Shown: positions 25,601 through 34,480 of the stretch, piece after piece | Position numbering within the stretch: position 1 is the stretch's first letter | Layout: each line of letters begins with the position of its first letter | Source: Apoda limacodes | Taxonomy: Eukaryota > Arthropoda > Insecta > Lepidoptera > Limacodidae | Assembly (NCBI GenBank): GCA_946406115.1 | Contig: OX291557.1 | Coordinates: forward strand, 20,182,501 to 20,246,500 | Direction of reading: 5' to 3' | DNA: 64,000 nt | The notes under the pieces: model-generated | What the model saw: only the letters and a program-made list of their open reading frames with translations | What the model was told of the DNA's origin: nothing | The model's database searches: none | Program-made: the position numbers and the translations under genes

Positions 25601-28600
25601 TTGGTTGAACATGACCGCAGACAAAACTCGGACTGTTTTTAGATGTTTTTCAGTGGCTGCCTAACATCTGTTTGATTTAGGTTTGAAGTATAAGATCCCT
25701 TCTTTTTTCTCTTGTCGCCTTATACGACATCTAATTATCTGGTAGTCCAATTCTGCTCCGTCGAAAACCACACACAGCTGGCTTTTAATTGTAAAACTGT
25801 AAAAGGTCGTAACCTCTACAGTACATAGGTAACAGGTGATAGGTATGTAGGTAAAACTAGCCTATATTAGAAACTAGTGTCAAAATTTAATACTTTTACA
25901 ATTACATAATATAGTAACAACATAAACCGCTGTATTCGTTGCCAACAAATGTACCTTGCCTTCGTAAATGTTAATGAACTCTCGCATTAAACCCCTCACA
26001 TACAGATTATCCAACTTAGTATCGGGTTACCTTCTATAAAAGTGATTCATGACCTGTCAGGGACCTGTATGTAAACGATAACTCAATGTATTTTAAAGAT
26101 TCACGATTAATTCTTACCGTGATTAGGGAGCTCATATCCTCGGCGAATAATAACCTAAGAACCCCGTAAAACATTATGTTTAATAGTGATAATTCAATGA
26201 CAGAAAAATTATAACGATACAGTTCTTTGACTTAGTTTAACGTTTCCATTGCATGCCTTATCGACTAAACATAAAAACCCTTTGTGGAAAAATGTAAAGG
26301 GGAACATTTTATTGCATTTACTTTTCTTTTGAACGATTTTAACTTAATACCTTTACGATTGCTCACGTAAACAGTTGTGCAGTATTATAAGGGTTAATTT
26401 TAGATCGTTTTACATATTTTCAGAGGAAATGTCACAACTTTATCTGCCCTGGGCTTCTAGTGAGAGAAGAAACAACAGGTTACAAGCTCGTAATCAGTTT
26501 GGTAGCACGCTGGATCTTCACAAGCAATCTTCGTATGAATACGAAGAACCCATTCAAAGGCAGAGAAGCCCAAGCTTGCCGCCAATAAACCACCTAGATG
26601 TTACGAGGTCGCCTAACAAAGAAGAGAGCAGAAGAAGTAAGGAAGTTCTAAACCGGAACATCCCGAGCGCAAAACGTTTTTCTTTCTACGAAGAAGACTG
26701 TGAAGGAGACACGTCTGGATACGGCAGCGAGACGGTCAACCACATGCACGTCAGACGTCAGAGAGGTTCTGAAGAAAGTGACCGTCATCCAGTCATGGCG
26801 TGGCAACAGGACAACAGGTAGGTGCCTATTTTTTGTTTATAGCATAAAAAAATACTATTTTATCATACTATTTTAGCATAAAAAAATACTATTTTATCAT
26901 GGATGTACTCAGCTTTGAAGCTAAAATATGATTGAGTGATGATAATTTACAAAGAAAAACGATAGAAGGTATTATTGCTAATTTTTATGTTCTTCGGGCT
27001 TATACCAAGATTAGATTTTTTAACCATAGTATTGAGCTCAGCTATAGTAACCAGATACGCGCCGAAGGCGCTTATTAATATTAATTATTATTCATATATG
27101 ATTATATAAGGTAATTTAAGGAAACTATAGAAGGTAAAACTTGTTGAATACCTGGTGCGGTAAGACATCGGATGGGTGGGCACTAGTGCAACACGTGATA
27201 CCCAGAGCTCTCTTTATTGGCAACGATAGCATTAATATATGAAAGGTCCCTGACAGGTCATGAATCACTTTAATGGATAAGAAAAGATTTGATTTTTGTT
27301 TAAGGAACCATCTGTCAACCGGTGGTAGATCCCCGCCCGGCACCTGGTCAGGCCGAAGCCCCCGCAGCGCCGGCGAAGAAGGCCGCCTGCGGTGGGGCGA
27401 TCGCGGTGTCGCTACCGGCCGCCTCTGGGAGCCCACAGCTCCTAACGCTAGGTTGCCACAGGTGAGTGGCTATTGGGATTAAATTGAGAAAAAAAACATT
27501 CAACTAATTCGTCTCAATCGGAGTCTGCCTGCAGGTTTAGCGACGGCACGAAGTATGTAGAGACTTAGTATCTTACGTCGTTATGTCTTAATCCTGAATC
27601 GGGTTCCTAAAAATAAAATTCAAATGGTGATTTCATGTTTTACATAAGCATTAATAAATCTTATGATGAACTCACATTGGCTATAGTGTAAAAAAAACGA
27701 ATATTCATACCTTATCACATAATATAAGTGACTACCCTAGTTTGATGTTATATAGATGCAGAATCAAAAGAAAGGGACTCCGTCATGGGTGGAGCGTGGG
27801 TTGAATATGATGGAAAATACTGCCGAAGTACTAGTCATTGATCAAAAAAGTTCGACTAATTCGGGAGCTGACTGTGATAGATCGTCCTGCAATGGCAGCG
27901 ATGAAGGAAGGTAAGAAAACTTCAAGGGATATCAAATACGTAGAAAAGAATGACTAAAGTTTACTATTTTTATTTATATACTTTACAGTAATAGTAACCC
28001 AAAATTATTATAATAACTGCTTCATTTACTTTTTAGGTCATTTCTGAGAGGCCAAAATGTACCTTTAGAGCCAGAAATTAAAGCCCAGCGAGAAAACAAG
28101 CGCATGAAAGCACTAGAACTACAATCAGCTTTAGCAAACCAACTAGAGGATCGAGAAAGACGACGCAAAGACGAGAATGAAAGAAAATTAAGAGAAGAAC
28201 GCTTAGAAGAATTACGTATTCAAAGACAACGAGAGGAAGACAAATTAAAAGTTGAAGAAGAAAGAAGGAAACATGAAGAGAAGATGTTACTAGAACAACG
28301 TAAATTAGATGCTCTTAAAAAAGCATTAGAAAATGCAGAAATGCAAGCTAAGCGTGACAAAGAAAAAAGATTTAACTGTCACAAGCAAATTAAAGATTAT
28401 AATATTTCGCACGATACTGAACCTAATATAGAAGACAATGTAATAAATGAACCAGTACAACAAAGTGAAACCATCAGTCCAACTAAAACCAGTAGAACTT
28501 ACGACCTTCATTCAGCTCAAAGTCAAAAACATGATTCCAACTCACATCATACTACAGAATTTAACTCACCAAGATCGACGGGAGGGAAAAATCTAAATTT

Positions 28601-29591
28601 ATATATCCATAGCGTACCACCAATAGCCTTCGCAGATAACCAGTTTAGTATTGTGCCAATTAATATAAATGGGGAAACAGCCTCTAGTCAACCAAATAGC
28701 ATTCAACTGGCCGTTTTAGTACCTCAAAATTTAAGCAATAACTTATATAGTTTGTCACTAAATTCTCTCAATAATATTAGTGACGTAATAGATACTGCAA
28801 AAGTACTAACCCCCAGTAAATATCGTACAACTACCAAAGATGTATCTACACAAACTGTATCAGTTTTAGCGACAACTGATAAGTTATTAGACCACGGAAC
28901 CGAAAGGAATATTGACAAAAATTATGCAAAAATAGATGAAAACGCACCCCAAGATTCGCTAAAAAAAGATAGACGATTCCGTTCAGAAGAAAGATACAAA
29001 AAAGAATTAGAAAACCGACCTAAATGGGGCGTCAATAGACCAGCTGCACAATACAAGAAGCAAAGTGAGAAAGATCCATTCTATAGCCAAAAAAGAAAAA
29101 TACGCCAGAAACATCGCCCTCAAGTCAGGCAATATATGTCCCAGTCAAGTGACGATAGTCGCTCGCCTAGTCCTCCTACTAGGTCGGATAAAACGATGGA
29201 AAACTTTACAAAACGACGTAATTCCCTAAGCCAATCATATTGGAAGAGCAAAAGATCTGGTCAAGATCAGTTATCAAAAACTACTAACATGCCAGAGACT
29301 ACCGATACTGTTTTAGAACCTAGATCTATGGAGCAAGTGATATCAGACGAAACAAGTGAAAACAAAAAATCTCCTAAAATGTCACCCACCAAAAGGATTA
29401 CTTTATCACAAAAATTTATAAACGACAAATACGGCAACCGTAAGCTTTGGATAGACGAAGTAAACGAAAGAAATATAAAATCTAACATATTTGAAAACGA
29501 AAACAGAAAAAAGATTATCGATCAACTAAACGCAGCAAAAAAAGATTTTCTAGAGAGAAGTGAGGAAATCGCAATGAAAACAAAATACTGA
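16645..29591 (+). CDS. CCDC66: CCDC66-like coiled-coil protein (centrosome/cilium), five exons
   Basis: Exons: 16645-16708, 26424-26817, 27305-27461, 27756-27910, 28037-29591, all GT-AG and in phase, totalling 2,325 nt (774 residues). Vertebrate CCDC66 binds microtubules and works at centrosomes, centriolar satellites and primary cilia. Visible order: an N-terminal EQKKQQWAREREEM motif built across the first junction; TPSWVERGLNMM; then SFLRGQ leading into a long Arg/Glu/Lys coiled coil (about residues 280-370); a DVSTQT motif; and RPKWGVNRPAAQY followed by a basic stretch. The order SYLR/SFLR, coiled coil, TQT, then R-P-x-W-x-(I/V)-N-(K/R)-P matches human CCDC66 as I recall it. The ATG at 16645 is the first in its open frame. 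An ATG at 26429 would also work if another promoter is used. The C-terminal half is Ser/Lys-rich and probably disordered. Name is by recall of motifs, not by alignment. Confidence 0.82.
17220..17620. repeat. Abundant lepidopteran dispersed repeat, worn copy
   Basis: Starts with TTTAGGGTTCTGTAGCCAAA, includes TGTTCGTCCGCCCATCTGTA, and ends in ACACTTGACCAG plus a T-run. This is the same order of landmarks as the better preserved copies near 21.1 and 31.1 kb. Confidence 0.55.
18421..18552 (+). pseudogene. RTE-type reverse transcriptase C-terminal relic
   Basis: The plus-strand translation reads KLKLQWVDNIARQTDNR, resembling the K(L/W)QW-x-x-(H/N)I(A/C)RR(T)DNRW segment near the C-terminus of lepidopteran RTE-clade LINE proteins. 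Only a short degraded piece remains, in the first intron of the CCDC66-like gene. Confidence 0.5.
20560..20710. repeat. Fragment of the abundant GGAACCC / CAGACAGACGGAC repeat group
   Basis: Contains GACAGGCAGACAGACAGACG followed by ACGGAACCCC. These landmarks recur at 33.8 kb and elsewhere. No coding potential. Confidence 0.5.
21105..21372 (+). repeat. Abundant lepidopteran repeat, well preserved copy
   Basis: Runs from AGGGTTCCGTACCAAAAGGG through CTGTCCGTCCGTCTGTCACC, CTGTTGCCGCTAATAACAAC and GGGGGCTCCCATTCAACAAA to GAGTCCGACTCGCACTTGGC and a T-run. I recognise this as one of the commonest dispersed sequences in Lepidoptera. Open frames on either strand here are not genes. Confidence 0.75.
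22130..22365. repeat. Two tandem partial copies of the GAGTCGGACTCGC repeat
   Basis: Units at about 22138-22240 and 22262-22365 share GTCAAGTGCGAGTCGGACT, GCAATAAGGGTAAAC, ATGAAATTTTG and a CATACGCCG/CACACGCCG segment. The spacing is about 125 bp. Minus-strand open frames across them arise from the repeat. Confidence 0.65.
22910..22985 (+). repeat. 5S-rRNA-derived SINE fragment
   Basis: AAGTTAAGCAACGTCGAGCT and TTGGATGGGTGACTGCTTAG closely follow the A-box to C-box part of insect 5S rRNA. The flanks do not continue as 5S, so this is a 5S-headed SINE (SINE3 type) and not a gene. It sits beside a fragment of the GAGTCCGACTTGCACTT repeat (23030-23070). Confidence 0.65.
23570..23785 (-). repeat. 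Common lepidopteran repeat with Helitron-like end
   Basis: On the minus strand it ends GGGCAAAAGGCTAGT, resembling a Helitron 3' end (CTAG then T) after a GC-rich stretch. Inside are TGCCAAATTTCATC, GCGGTTTAAGCGT and GACAGACAGATAGAGTTACT, a series recognised from many lepidopteran introns. Class assignment is tentative. Confidence 0.45.
24370..25200 (-). pseudogene. Broken RTE-clade reverse transcriptase (LINE) relic
   Basis: Minus-strand frames give separate recognisable pieces of a lepidopteran RTE polyprotein. Near 25.0-24.84 kb: DITTKLLK, then TIPEAWYG and VSFFKKGDK. Near 24.72-24.6 kb: MKLDKAKV and EPKPIYIAGT. Near 24.57-24.4 kb: DYVYLGQTIQLDRNN and RRIQLGWAVFGKLRQVF. They lie in different frames with internal loss between the first and second parts, so the copy is dead. 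Confidence 0.75.
25540..25770 (-). pseudogene. Second small RTE-like relic
   Basis: 25555-25620 resembles 24596-24660 (shared CTTTGGC...GTTGGTTGAACA-type sequence), the PKPIY part of the RTE relic. Beyond it lies TTGTCGCCTTATACGACATC, a segment common in lepidopteran repeats. Heavily decayed. Confidence 0.4.
26039..26066 (+). repeat. Left half of a perfect 28-bp inverted repeat around exon 2 of the CCDC66-like gene
   Basis: The sequence containing GATTCATGACCTGTCAGGGA is the exact reverse complement of 27244-27271. The pair encloses only the 26424-26817 exon. It may be the ends of an old element, or a structure that pairs in the pre-mRNA. Confidence 0.85.
26838..26902 (+). repeat. Short tandem duplication in an intron
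   Basis: The segment AGCATAAAAAAATACTATTT plus ATCAT occurs twice in a row just after the exon ending at 26817. No function suggested. Confidence 0.7.
27244..27271 (-). repeat. Right half of the 28-bp inverted repeat around exon 2
   Basis: Exact reverse complement of 26039-26066, ending 33 bp before the third coding exon (27305). No other copy was noticed in the window. Confidence 0.85.
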
Positions 29592-29796
29592 TTTTGAGTG
29601 GTCCACAACCAATATGCACAGTAGCTAGCACTGTGCAATATGTATTCGAAATAAGGTCACATGTAATGTACATACATATATTTAAGCGGTACCTATCGAT
29701 CTAACTGTTTCTAAGAAACAAGTTAGATGTTGAATCGATACCTATGCAACAACAATTACTATAAGAAGCTTGAAAATAACCAACGCGTTTTGCAAA
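29592..29796 (+). promoter_or_regulatory. 205-bp gap between two co-oriented genes with a hairpin and two ATCGAT sites
   Basis: The gap must hold the 3' end of the CCDC66-like gene and the promoter or 5' UTR of the next gene. At about 29693-29743 an imperfect inverted repeat (ATCTAACTGTTTCT against AGAAACAAGTTAGAT) is bounded by CTATCGAT and ATCGATAC. These resemble half sites of the TATCGATA element known from insect housekeeping promoters. No AATAAA is present, only AATAAG. The regulatory role is inference. Confidence 0.4.
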
Positions 29797-32700
29797 ATGT
29801 CAAAACTAGACGATTTTTTTGATAAAAAGAAAGATGAAGCACCTATTTTAGATTTGTCTAAAACTGTCATTAATACAGCGGAGGAGTATAGAGCTGTTTT
29901 AGACAAAGTGCCTGACTTCAAAACTAGACCAGAAAAGGTAAAGAAAAAGAAAAATTTCCTTATTAAATATATTTCTACAAAAAACAATTTAATTTTACTA
30001 GGTGAGAGCAGATGACATCAAAATTAAAGACAAACCACAGGACCACAAGACTAAAACACCTCGAAAAGAAATTAGAGCTTATGAAAAACTTGGGACTAGT
30101 GGTTATGAAAATAAACATTTTACTTTTATGGACCCGGTACCGGTAGAGATGCGAGGATTGAAGTTTGAAGAGTTGTGCCTCGTGCCCATCGAATGGAGAA
30201 TGCTTACCTCAATTCGGCCGAAGTCTAAGCTTGACGAAGAATATTTTAACAGGTAATTAATTTGTGATATTGTATTTTCGGAATGTTTTGAAGTGCCTAA
30301 AAGGCTTTCTCGATACTCCAATAAATTATAATAGGTTTTCCTAACCTATTATATACAGGGTGGAAACGCTAAGTAATCTTATACACGATATCGAAATACT
30401 GAATTATTGATCGTGAAATTGCTTCACGAGCTCTATCTAATGGTATCGATTATGGCTTACAAAATAAACTGGATCTATGCGAAAATTTGATGATTTCAGC
30501 TTCCATACATTTAGAAGCACTTTCAGGTTCAATAATCAGTATTTCGATATCGTTTATGGTTTAGAAATAATTGAGTAAGATCACTTAGCGTTTTCACCCT
30601 GTATAACCGATGATCTAATCCGGATGTATCCATGATATGCTTTGTTCTTATAATACCAGAAAATGTTTCCCCTATTTCCGTTTAATATTAGTCCAAACTT
30701 ACTACATATTAGATATTAAAGAGGTATGAAGCTAAAGGTTCCATATTTGCACAGCGAGTTTAATTTAACACGATATGTGTTCAGGTGGTTAGGATCGAGG
30801 TTAAATATTCGAACTACAAAGAATTATGAAATGTAACAAATAGTAGATTTCTTCAAGCATGAATTTTGGATCAGCTAGGAAGCGAGATTCTATTCATAGG
30901 TAGTTAATAGTAAAAACTGTCCAAGTCACAATTCATATTAGAAATGGAAACTAATACACCAGTTCTAGCGATTTTTAACCCCCGACAAAAACAGAGGAGT
31001 GTTATATGTTTCACGTATGTGTACCTATGTGTATCTGTCTGTGGCATCGTAGCGCCCAAACGAATGTACCGATTTTGATTTAGTTTTTTTGTTTGTTTTT
31101 GAGCGTTCTTAGCAATGATTCAAGAAATACTAAAAAACAGAATAAAATAAATATTTAAGGGGGCTCCCATACAACAAACGTTATTTTTTTGCTTGATATT
31201 GATAACGGCAACAGGTAGACGCTTAAAATATTCACATAATATTTAGTTATAAAGTCACTTTAAAAATAAATAATTATATAGAAAAAAAACTAATATTTAA
31301 GCGGGGCTCCCGTACAAAAAACGTTATTTTTTTACCTATTTTACAGATAATCGTACGGAACCCTTCGTGCGCGAGTCTGACTCGCACTTGTCTTATTTCC
31401 CGTTCACCAAAATCGCGTTTTCACAAAAAATACAACTTAAAAAGCAAAACCCTATCTAAATACAAAATGTCATTCAAATCCTTAGAGCCATTTCCAAGAT
31501 ACGCAAATCTGTATATAATTAACAAGATAGAATTTTTAACCCCACCTGAAGGGAAAGTAACTCTGAATACTGGAGATAGCAAATTTACTTAAAGGAAACA
31601 TACCTTTATGTTAAGAAGAAACAAGTCTGCATAAAAAAAAAATCAAAATTCGTGCCACACTCGAGAATCGAACCGGCTAAAATCCGAAAAATTTATGCCT
31701 GTACTTTTATGGCATCAGTCAATATGGTCAAACATAAGGATCAAATCTCTTACAAAGATTTTTTAAAACTCGCTTGCCAATCGCGACTCGCTTGGGAATC
31801 GAACCAGCTAAAATCTGAAAAAACAACATTCTGGGCTTTTATGGCATCAATCGATAGGGTCTTTCATAAGGATCAAATGTGGTAAGTTAAGTGAAAAGGA
31901 AACCATAAAAACCAGCTTATAAATTTAATGGGACAAAATAAAGCACTCAAATTTTCATCAGAATACTTATGTTAGTACCTTATTAAAAATTATCTTTGAC
32001 GTCATTTATTTATTAAAATGACAAAGGACTATTCAGAACACAACAAAAGTTGATGAAAGCGTCGGTAGTAGACCCCGTCAAACTTATCTTAATCTAATTT
32101 AGGCCGTTCTTAGCAAATGCAAAGTCCAGAGTATCCTTAACCATCGAACGTGTATGAAAGCATTGATGCAAACACACAAAAAGTACTTATTGTGTTGCAG
32201 ACTAGTAGAACTGGGCAAGTCGGAGCTGAGGACCAAGGCAAGGGACAAGCGCGAATTCTCCAAAAACACGATGATCAGGAAATGCAAGAACCGGTCCGGA
32301 GTGACGGAGACACGGATCGTGTCGTGCTCTGAATGTGGAGAGGAGTATTGTGATGGTCAGTATGTAGCAAATACAATATTTATATTTAGTAACGTCTTTA
32401 TTCTGACAAGTTTAGGGTCAGGTTGGTACCTACGTAGGTACAAATTTATACACACTAAATTTCAGACGATGATCTCGCTATCCGGATAGCGAGTCTTGTC
32501 TCAAAGACCTCCCCTAATAGGGCTTCCTCCCTCACACGACGCTGACGTTCCCGGGTTCATCGGCGAACGCACGGACCTACCTTATATACGAGTTATCAAA
32601 GAGTGCCGGGGCGCTTCTCGCCCCCACTCACTCGCAATCGCAACCGCGTAACGGGAAACTCCCCTCCTGGCACTGACTCACCTTCGCGTTCGAGGCTCAC

Positions 32701-34213
32701 GTTGGTCGAAAGGACGACCCTAAGAGCGATAACCCAAGCTGAGCGTTGGGCCCGATATGGGCTGAGACTCCTTCAGAGCCTCGCTCAAATGACCCGGTGG
32801 AGCAGTAATGGCTGCATCAGCCAACTGCATAGTCAGTTCAGAATAAAATAAAAAACACTACATTTCAGGGCCTGCAACCTAATAGTAAAAACTTTATTCT
32901 ATGTGAAATGGAGTTAGGTAAAGATTTGATCAAACGAAACAAAAAGATAAAATTTGTGACCTTATTTTTTATTTTTTATTTCATTTCAAGCTTAATAGGT
33001 AGGGTGGTATGTACTATTTTATAATTTATAATTATTGCGTAAAGTCTTGACTCTCAAGATAGCAGATAGATCCTGTTTCATATAGGTAGATATTTAGGTA
33101 TTTAAATATCGGTAGTAAATTGTAATTGAACCAGTATTTTTGAAAAGAGAATAATTCATATGATTTTCAAGTTTAAAATTATAATAAAAACGTCATCGCT
33201 AAACGTAGACATATCTATTAGTATTACTATTAGTCGCTGCGGAGATCTAGGTGCGAAGGATAGAACCAGTTAGTACAAATCCTAATGCTTATGCCTTTCT
33301 TCAAAATGTTCATCTTTAGATACTACAAGATTCTAAAGCTTTGCCATGCTAAATAGGTAATATGATACGGTGGTTTTTTGGTTACGTAGCCAAATGGCAT
33401 TGGAATGGAACCCTTATCACATCCTTCCGTATGTTACAGCCTTATAATTCCGCAGTCTATAAAATTTACAGAAACATGTCGAGAACCGCCATATAGTTTT
33501 GTAATGAAATTAGGATAAAAAAAACCGGTCTATTAAAAAATAACGAATTTCGGTTTTTTTTCCTATATTTGTAATGTAAGACTTTGCTTCGTGTCAAATT
33601 TCATGATTCTAGGACAAAGGGAAGTACTTCATAGATTTTGATTTATTTGTGAATGTCAAAATATTCGAAAAAAATGGCAGTATAACGGCCATATTTTTTT
33701 ATTGCGTCAACGCAAAGCTTGAAATTTTTGACAGCTTCAAAGGACCGTAAGGAAAGATTTGAACTTGATACCTTTACGTGTGCCTAAGAAAAAGGATCTT
33801 GACAGACAGACGGACAACAAAGTGATCCTATAAGGGTTCCTTTATTCCTTTTGAGGTACGGAACCCTAAAAACGGATATAATTTTTTTTTAATAATCTCC
33901 TGTCTACTTCTGCTAGAGCCTATTGTTTACATTCTATTGGATTTTATCATACATAATTTCGTTTTCAGGCAAAATGTGTGCAATAACAAACTACGACATG
34001 TTTGCACGTTTAAAGACGGTGGTGGAAACGAAATCATCGCGTTCGCAACTGGCAGGGGGCATGGGGGCGGCCACAGGGGGAAGTAGAGGGCGACGGGGAA
34101 GACGGCTTCGCAGGGGGCGCCGAAAGCAGCGCAGCAAGAGCGCTGCGCCACCACCGCCCCCTGCCCGTACTAGGGCCAACAAGGGGGGCGCTAAGAGCGA
34201 CTCCGAACTCTAA
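29797..34213 (+). CDS. Uncharacterised 263-residue protein with a four-cysteine motif and Arg/Gly-rich tail
   Basis: Exons 29797-29937, 30002-30252, 32201-32355 and 33969-34213 join by GT-AG introns in consistent phase to 792 nt. I do not recognise the family. The N-terminus reads MSKLDDFFDKKKDEAP and is acidic/lysine-rich. A middle region has FMDPVPVEMRGLKFEELCLV and IEWRMLTSIRP. The third and fourth exons form a C-x2-C-x4-C-x4-C motif (SCSECGEEYC then DGKMC, about residues 176-190) that could bind zinc. The last 60 residues are Arg/Gly-rich with a run of prolines and a KSDSEL end, suggesting a nuclear or RNA-contacting tail. The first intron is only 64 bp. The ATG lies 205 bp after the upstream stop, so the two genes could be transcribed closely together, but splicing phases do not link them. 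GC content jumps in the last exon. Confidence 0.78.
30356..30601. mobile_element. MITE with CAGGGTG inverted ends
   Basis: Left end CAGGGTGGAAACGCTAAGTA, right end complement CAGGGTGAAAACGCTAAGTG. The match continues to about 26 bp with two mismatches. Both sides are flanked by TA (or TATA), as for Tc1/mariner-like insertions. 246 bp, no coding frame, lying in the second intron of the uncharacterised gene. Confidence 0.8.
31125..31397 (+). repeat. Abundant lepidopteran repeat, second well preserved copy
   Basis: Shares AAATATTTAAGGGGGCTCCC and ACAACAAACGT with 21.27-21.31 kb and ends CGAGTCTGACTCGCACTTGT. It has an internal re-duplication of the GGGGCTCCC segment (31155-31175 and 31300-31320). 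Confidence 0.7.
31650..31885. repeat. Two tandem units of about 130 bp with GAATCGAACC motifs
   Basis: Units begin near 31650 and 31780 and share GAATCGAACC, GCTAAAATC, TTTTATGGCATCA and ATAAGGATCAAAT in order. GAATCGAACC is the complement of a tRNA B-box (GGTTCGATTC), so a tRNA-derived SINE on the minus strand is possible. No A-box was convincingly found. The open frame across it is repeat-derived. Confidence 0.55.
32465..32850. repeat. GC-rich insertion in the third intron of the uncharacterised gene
   Basis: A sharp rise in GC content, with CGTAACGGGAAACTCCCCTC and TTGGTCGAAAGGACGACCCT, set in AT-rich intron. I believe this is a lepidopteran LINE/SINE 3' fragment, but no protein motif supports a class. 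The open frame within it is not a gene. Confidence 0.4.
33370..33875 (+). repeat. Abundant lepidopteran repeat, long diverged copy
   Basis: Starts near TTTTTTGGTTACGTAGCCAA and runs through CCTTATAATTCCGCAGTC and ATTTCATGATTCTAGGACAA to GACAGACAGACGGACAACAA and TACGGAACCCTAAAAACGG. The second half is the inverted counterpart of 13925-14195. Confidence 0.65.
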
Positions 34214-34274
34214 ACCATGAATACTACCTACAAACATGACGCGCATAACAAGTGTTAGGCAGAAGTTTTTTAAT

Positions 34275-34480
34275 ACCACAGGTGGCAAACAAGGTAACAG
34301 TCCGCCTAATGTTAAGCTATCATGCACTGCAGCGACACCAGGGACTCGGGTGTTGCCGATCCTTTAGAAATCTAATAACTTCTTTATTGAAGAACCCCTT
34401 ACTTTAGTCCTTCTAGAAACATTTTGCAGGGAGCTCATTCCACAACCTAGGCGTTCACGGGAGAATGTTTCTTTAAAGAG
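34275..34480 (+). repeat. Lepidopteran dispersed repeat (GGTGGCAAACAAG family), copy 2
   Basis: Same landmark order as 12718-12985: GGTGGCAAACAAGG, GTTGCCGATCC, GAAGAACCCCTTACTTTAGT, GCAGGGAGCTCATTCCACAA. It begins about 60 bp after the stop codon of the uncharacterised gene and may lie in its 3' UTR. Confidence 0.7.

Larger units (their letters stand above)
16709..26423 (+). other. First intron of the CCDC66-like gene (9.7 kb), repeat-filled
   Basis: Donor GTGGGT after 16708 and acceptor TTTTCAG before 26424. It holds retroelement relics, 5S-like SINE sequence and several copies of abundant lepidopteran repeats, listed separately. No independent gene was seen. Stretches 17.7-18.4, 18.6-20.5, 21.5-22.0 and 25.8-26.4 kb show nothing recognisable. 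Confidence 0.7.

Noticed and set aside
27125..27436. Minus-strand 103-codon frame
   Set aside because: It overlaps the in-phase 27305-27461 exon on the other strand and arises from its GC-rich coding sequence.
29797..29937. CDV3 homologue, from the LDDFF start with lysines
   Set aside because: Only the first few residues resemble CDV3; the following exons do not.
31640..31890. Minus-strand tRNA genes at the GAATCGAACC motifs
   Set aside because: No acceptor stem or A-box at the right distance; the unit is a tandem repeat.
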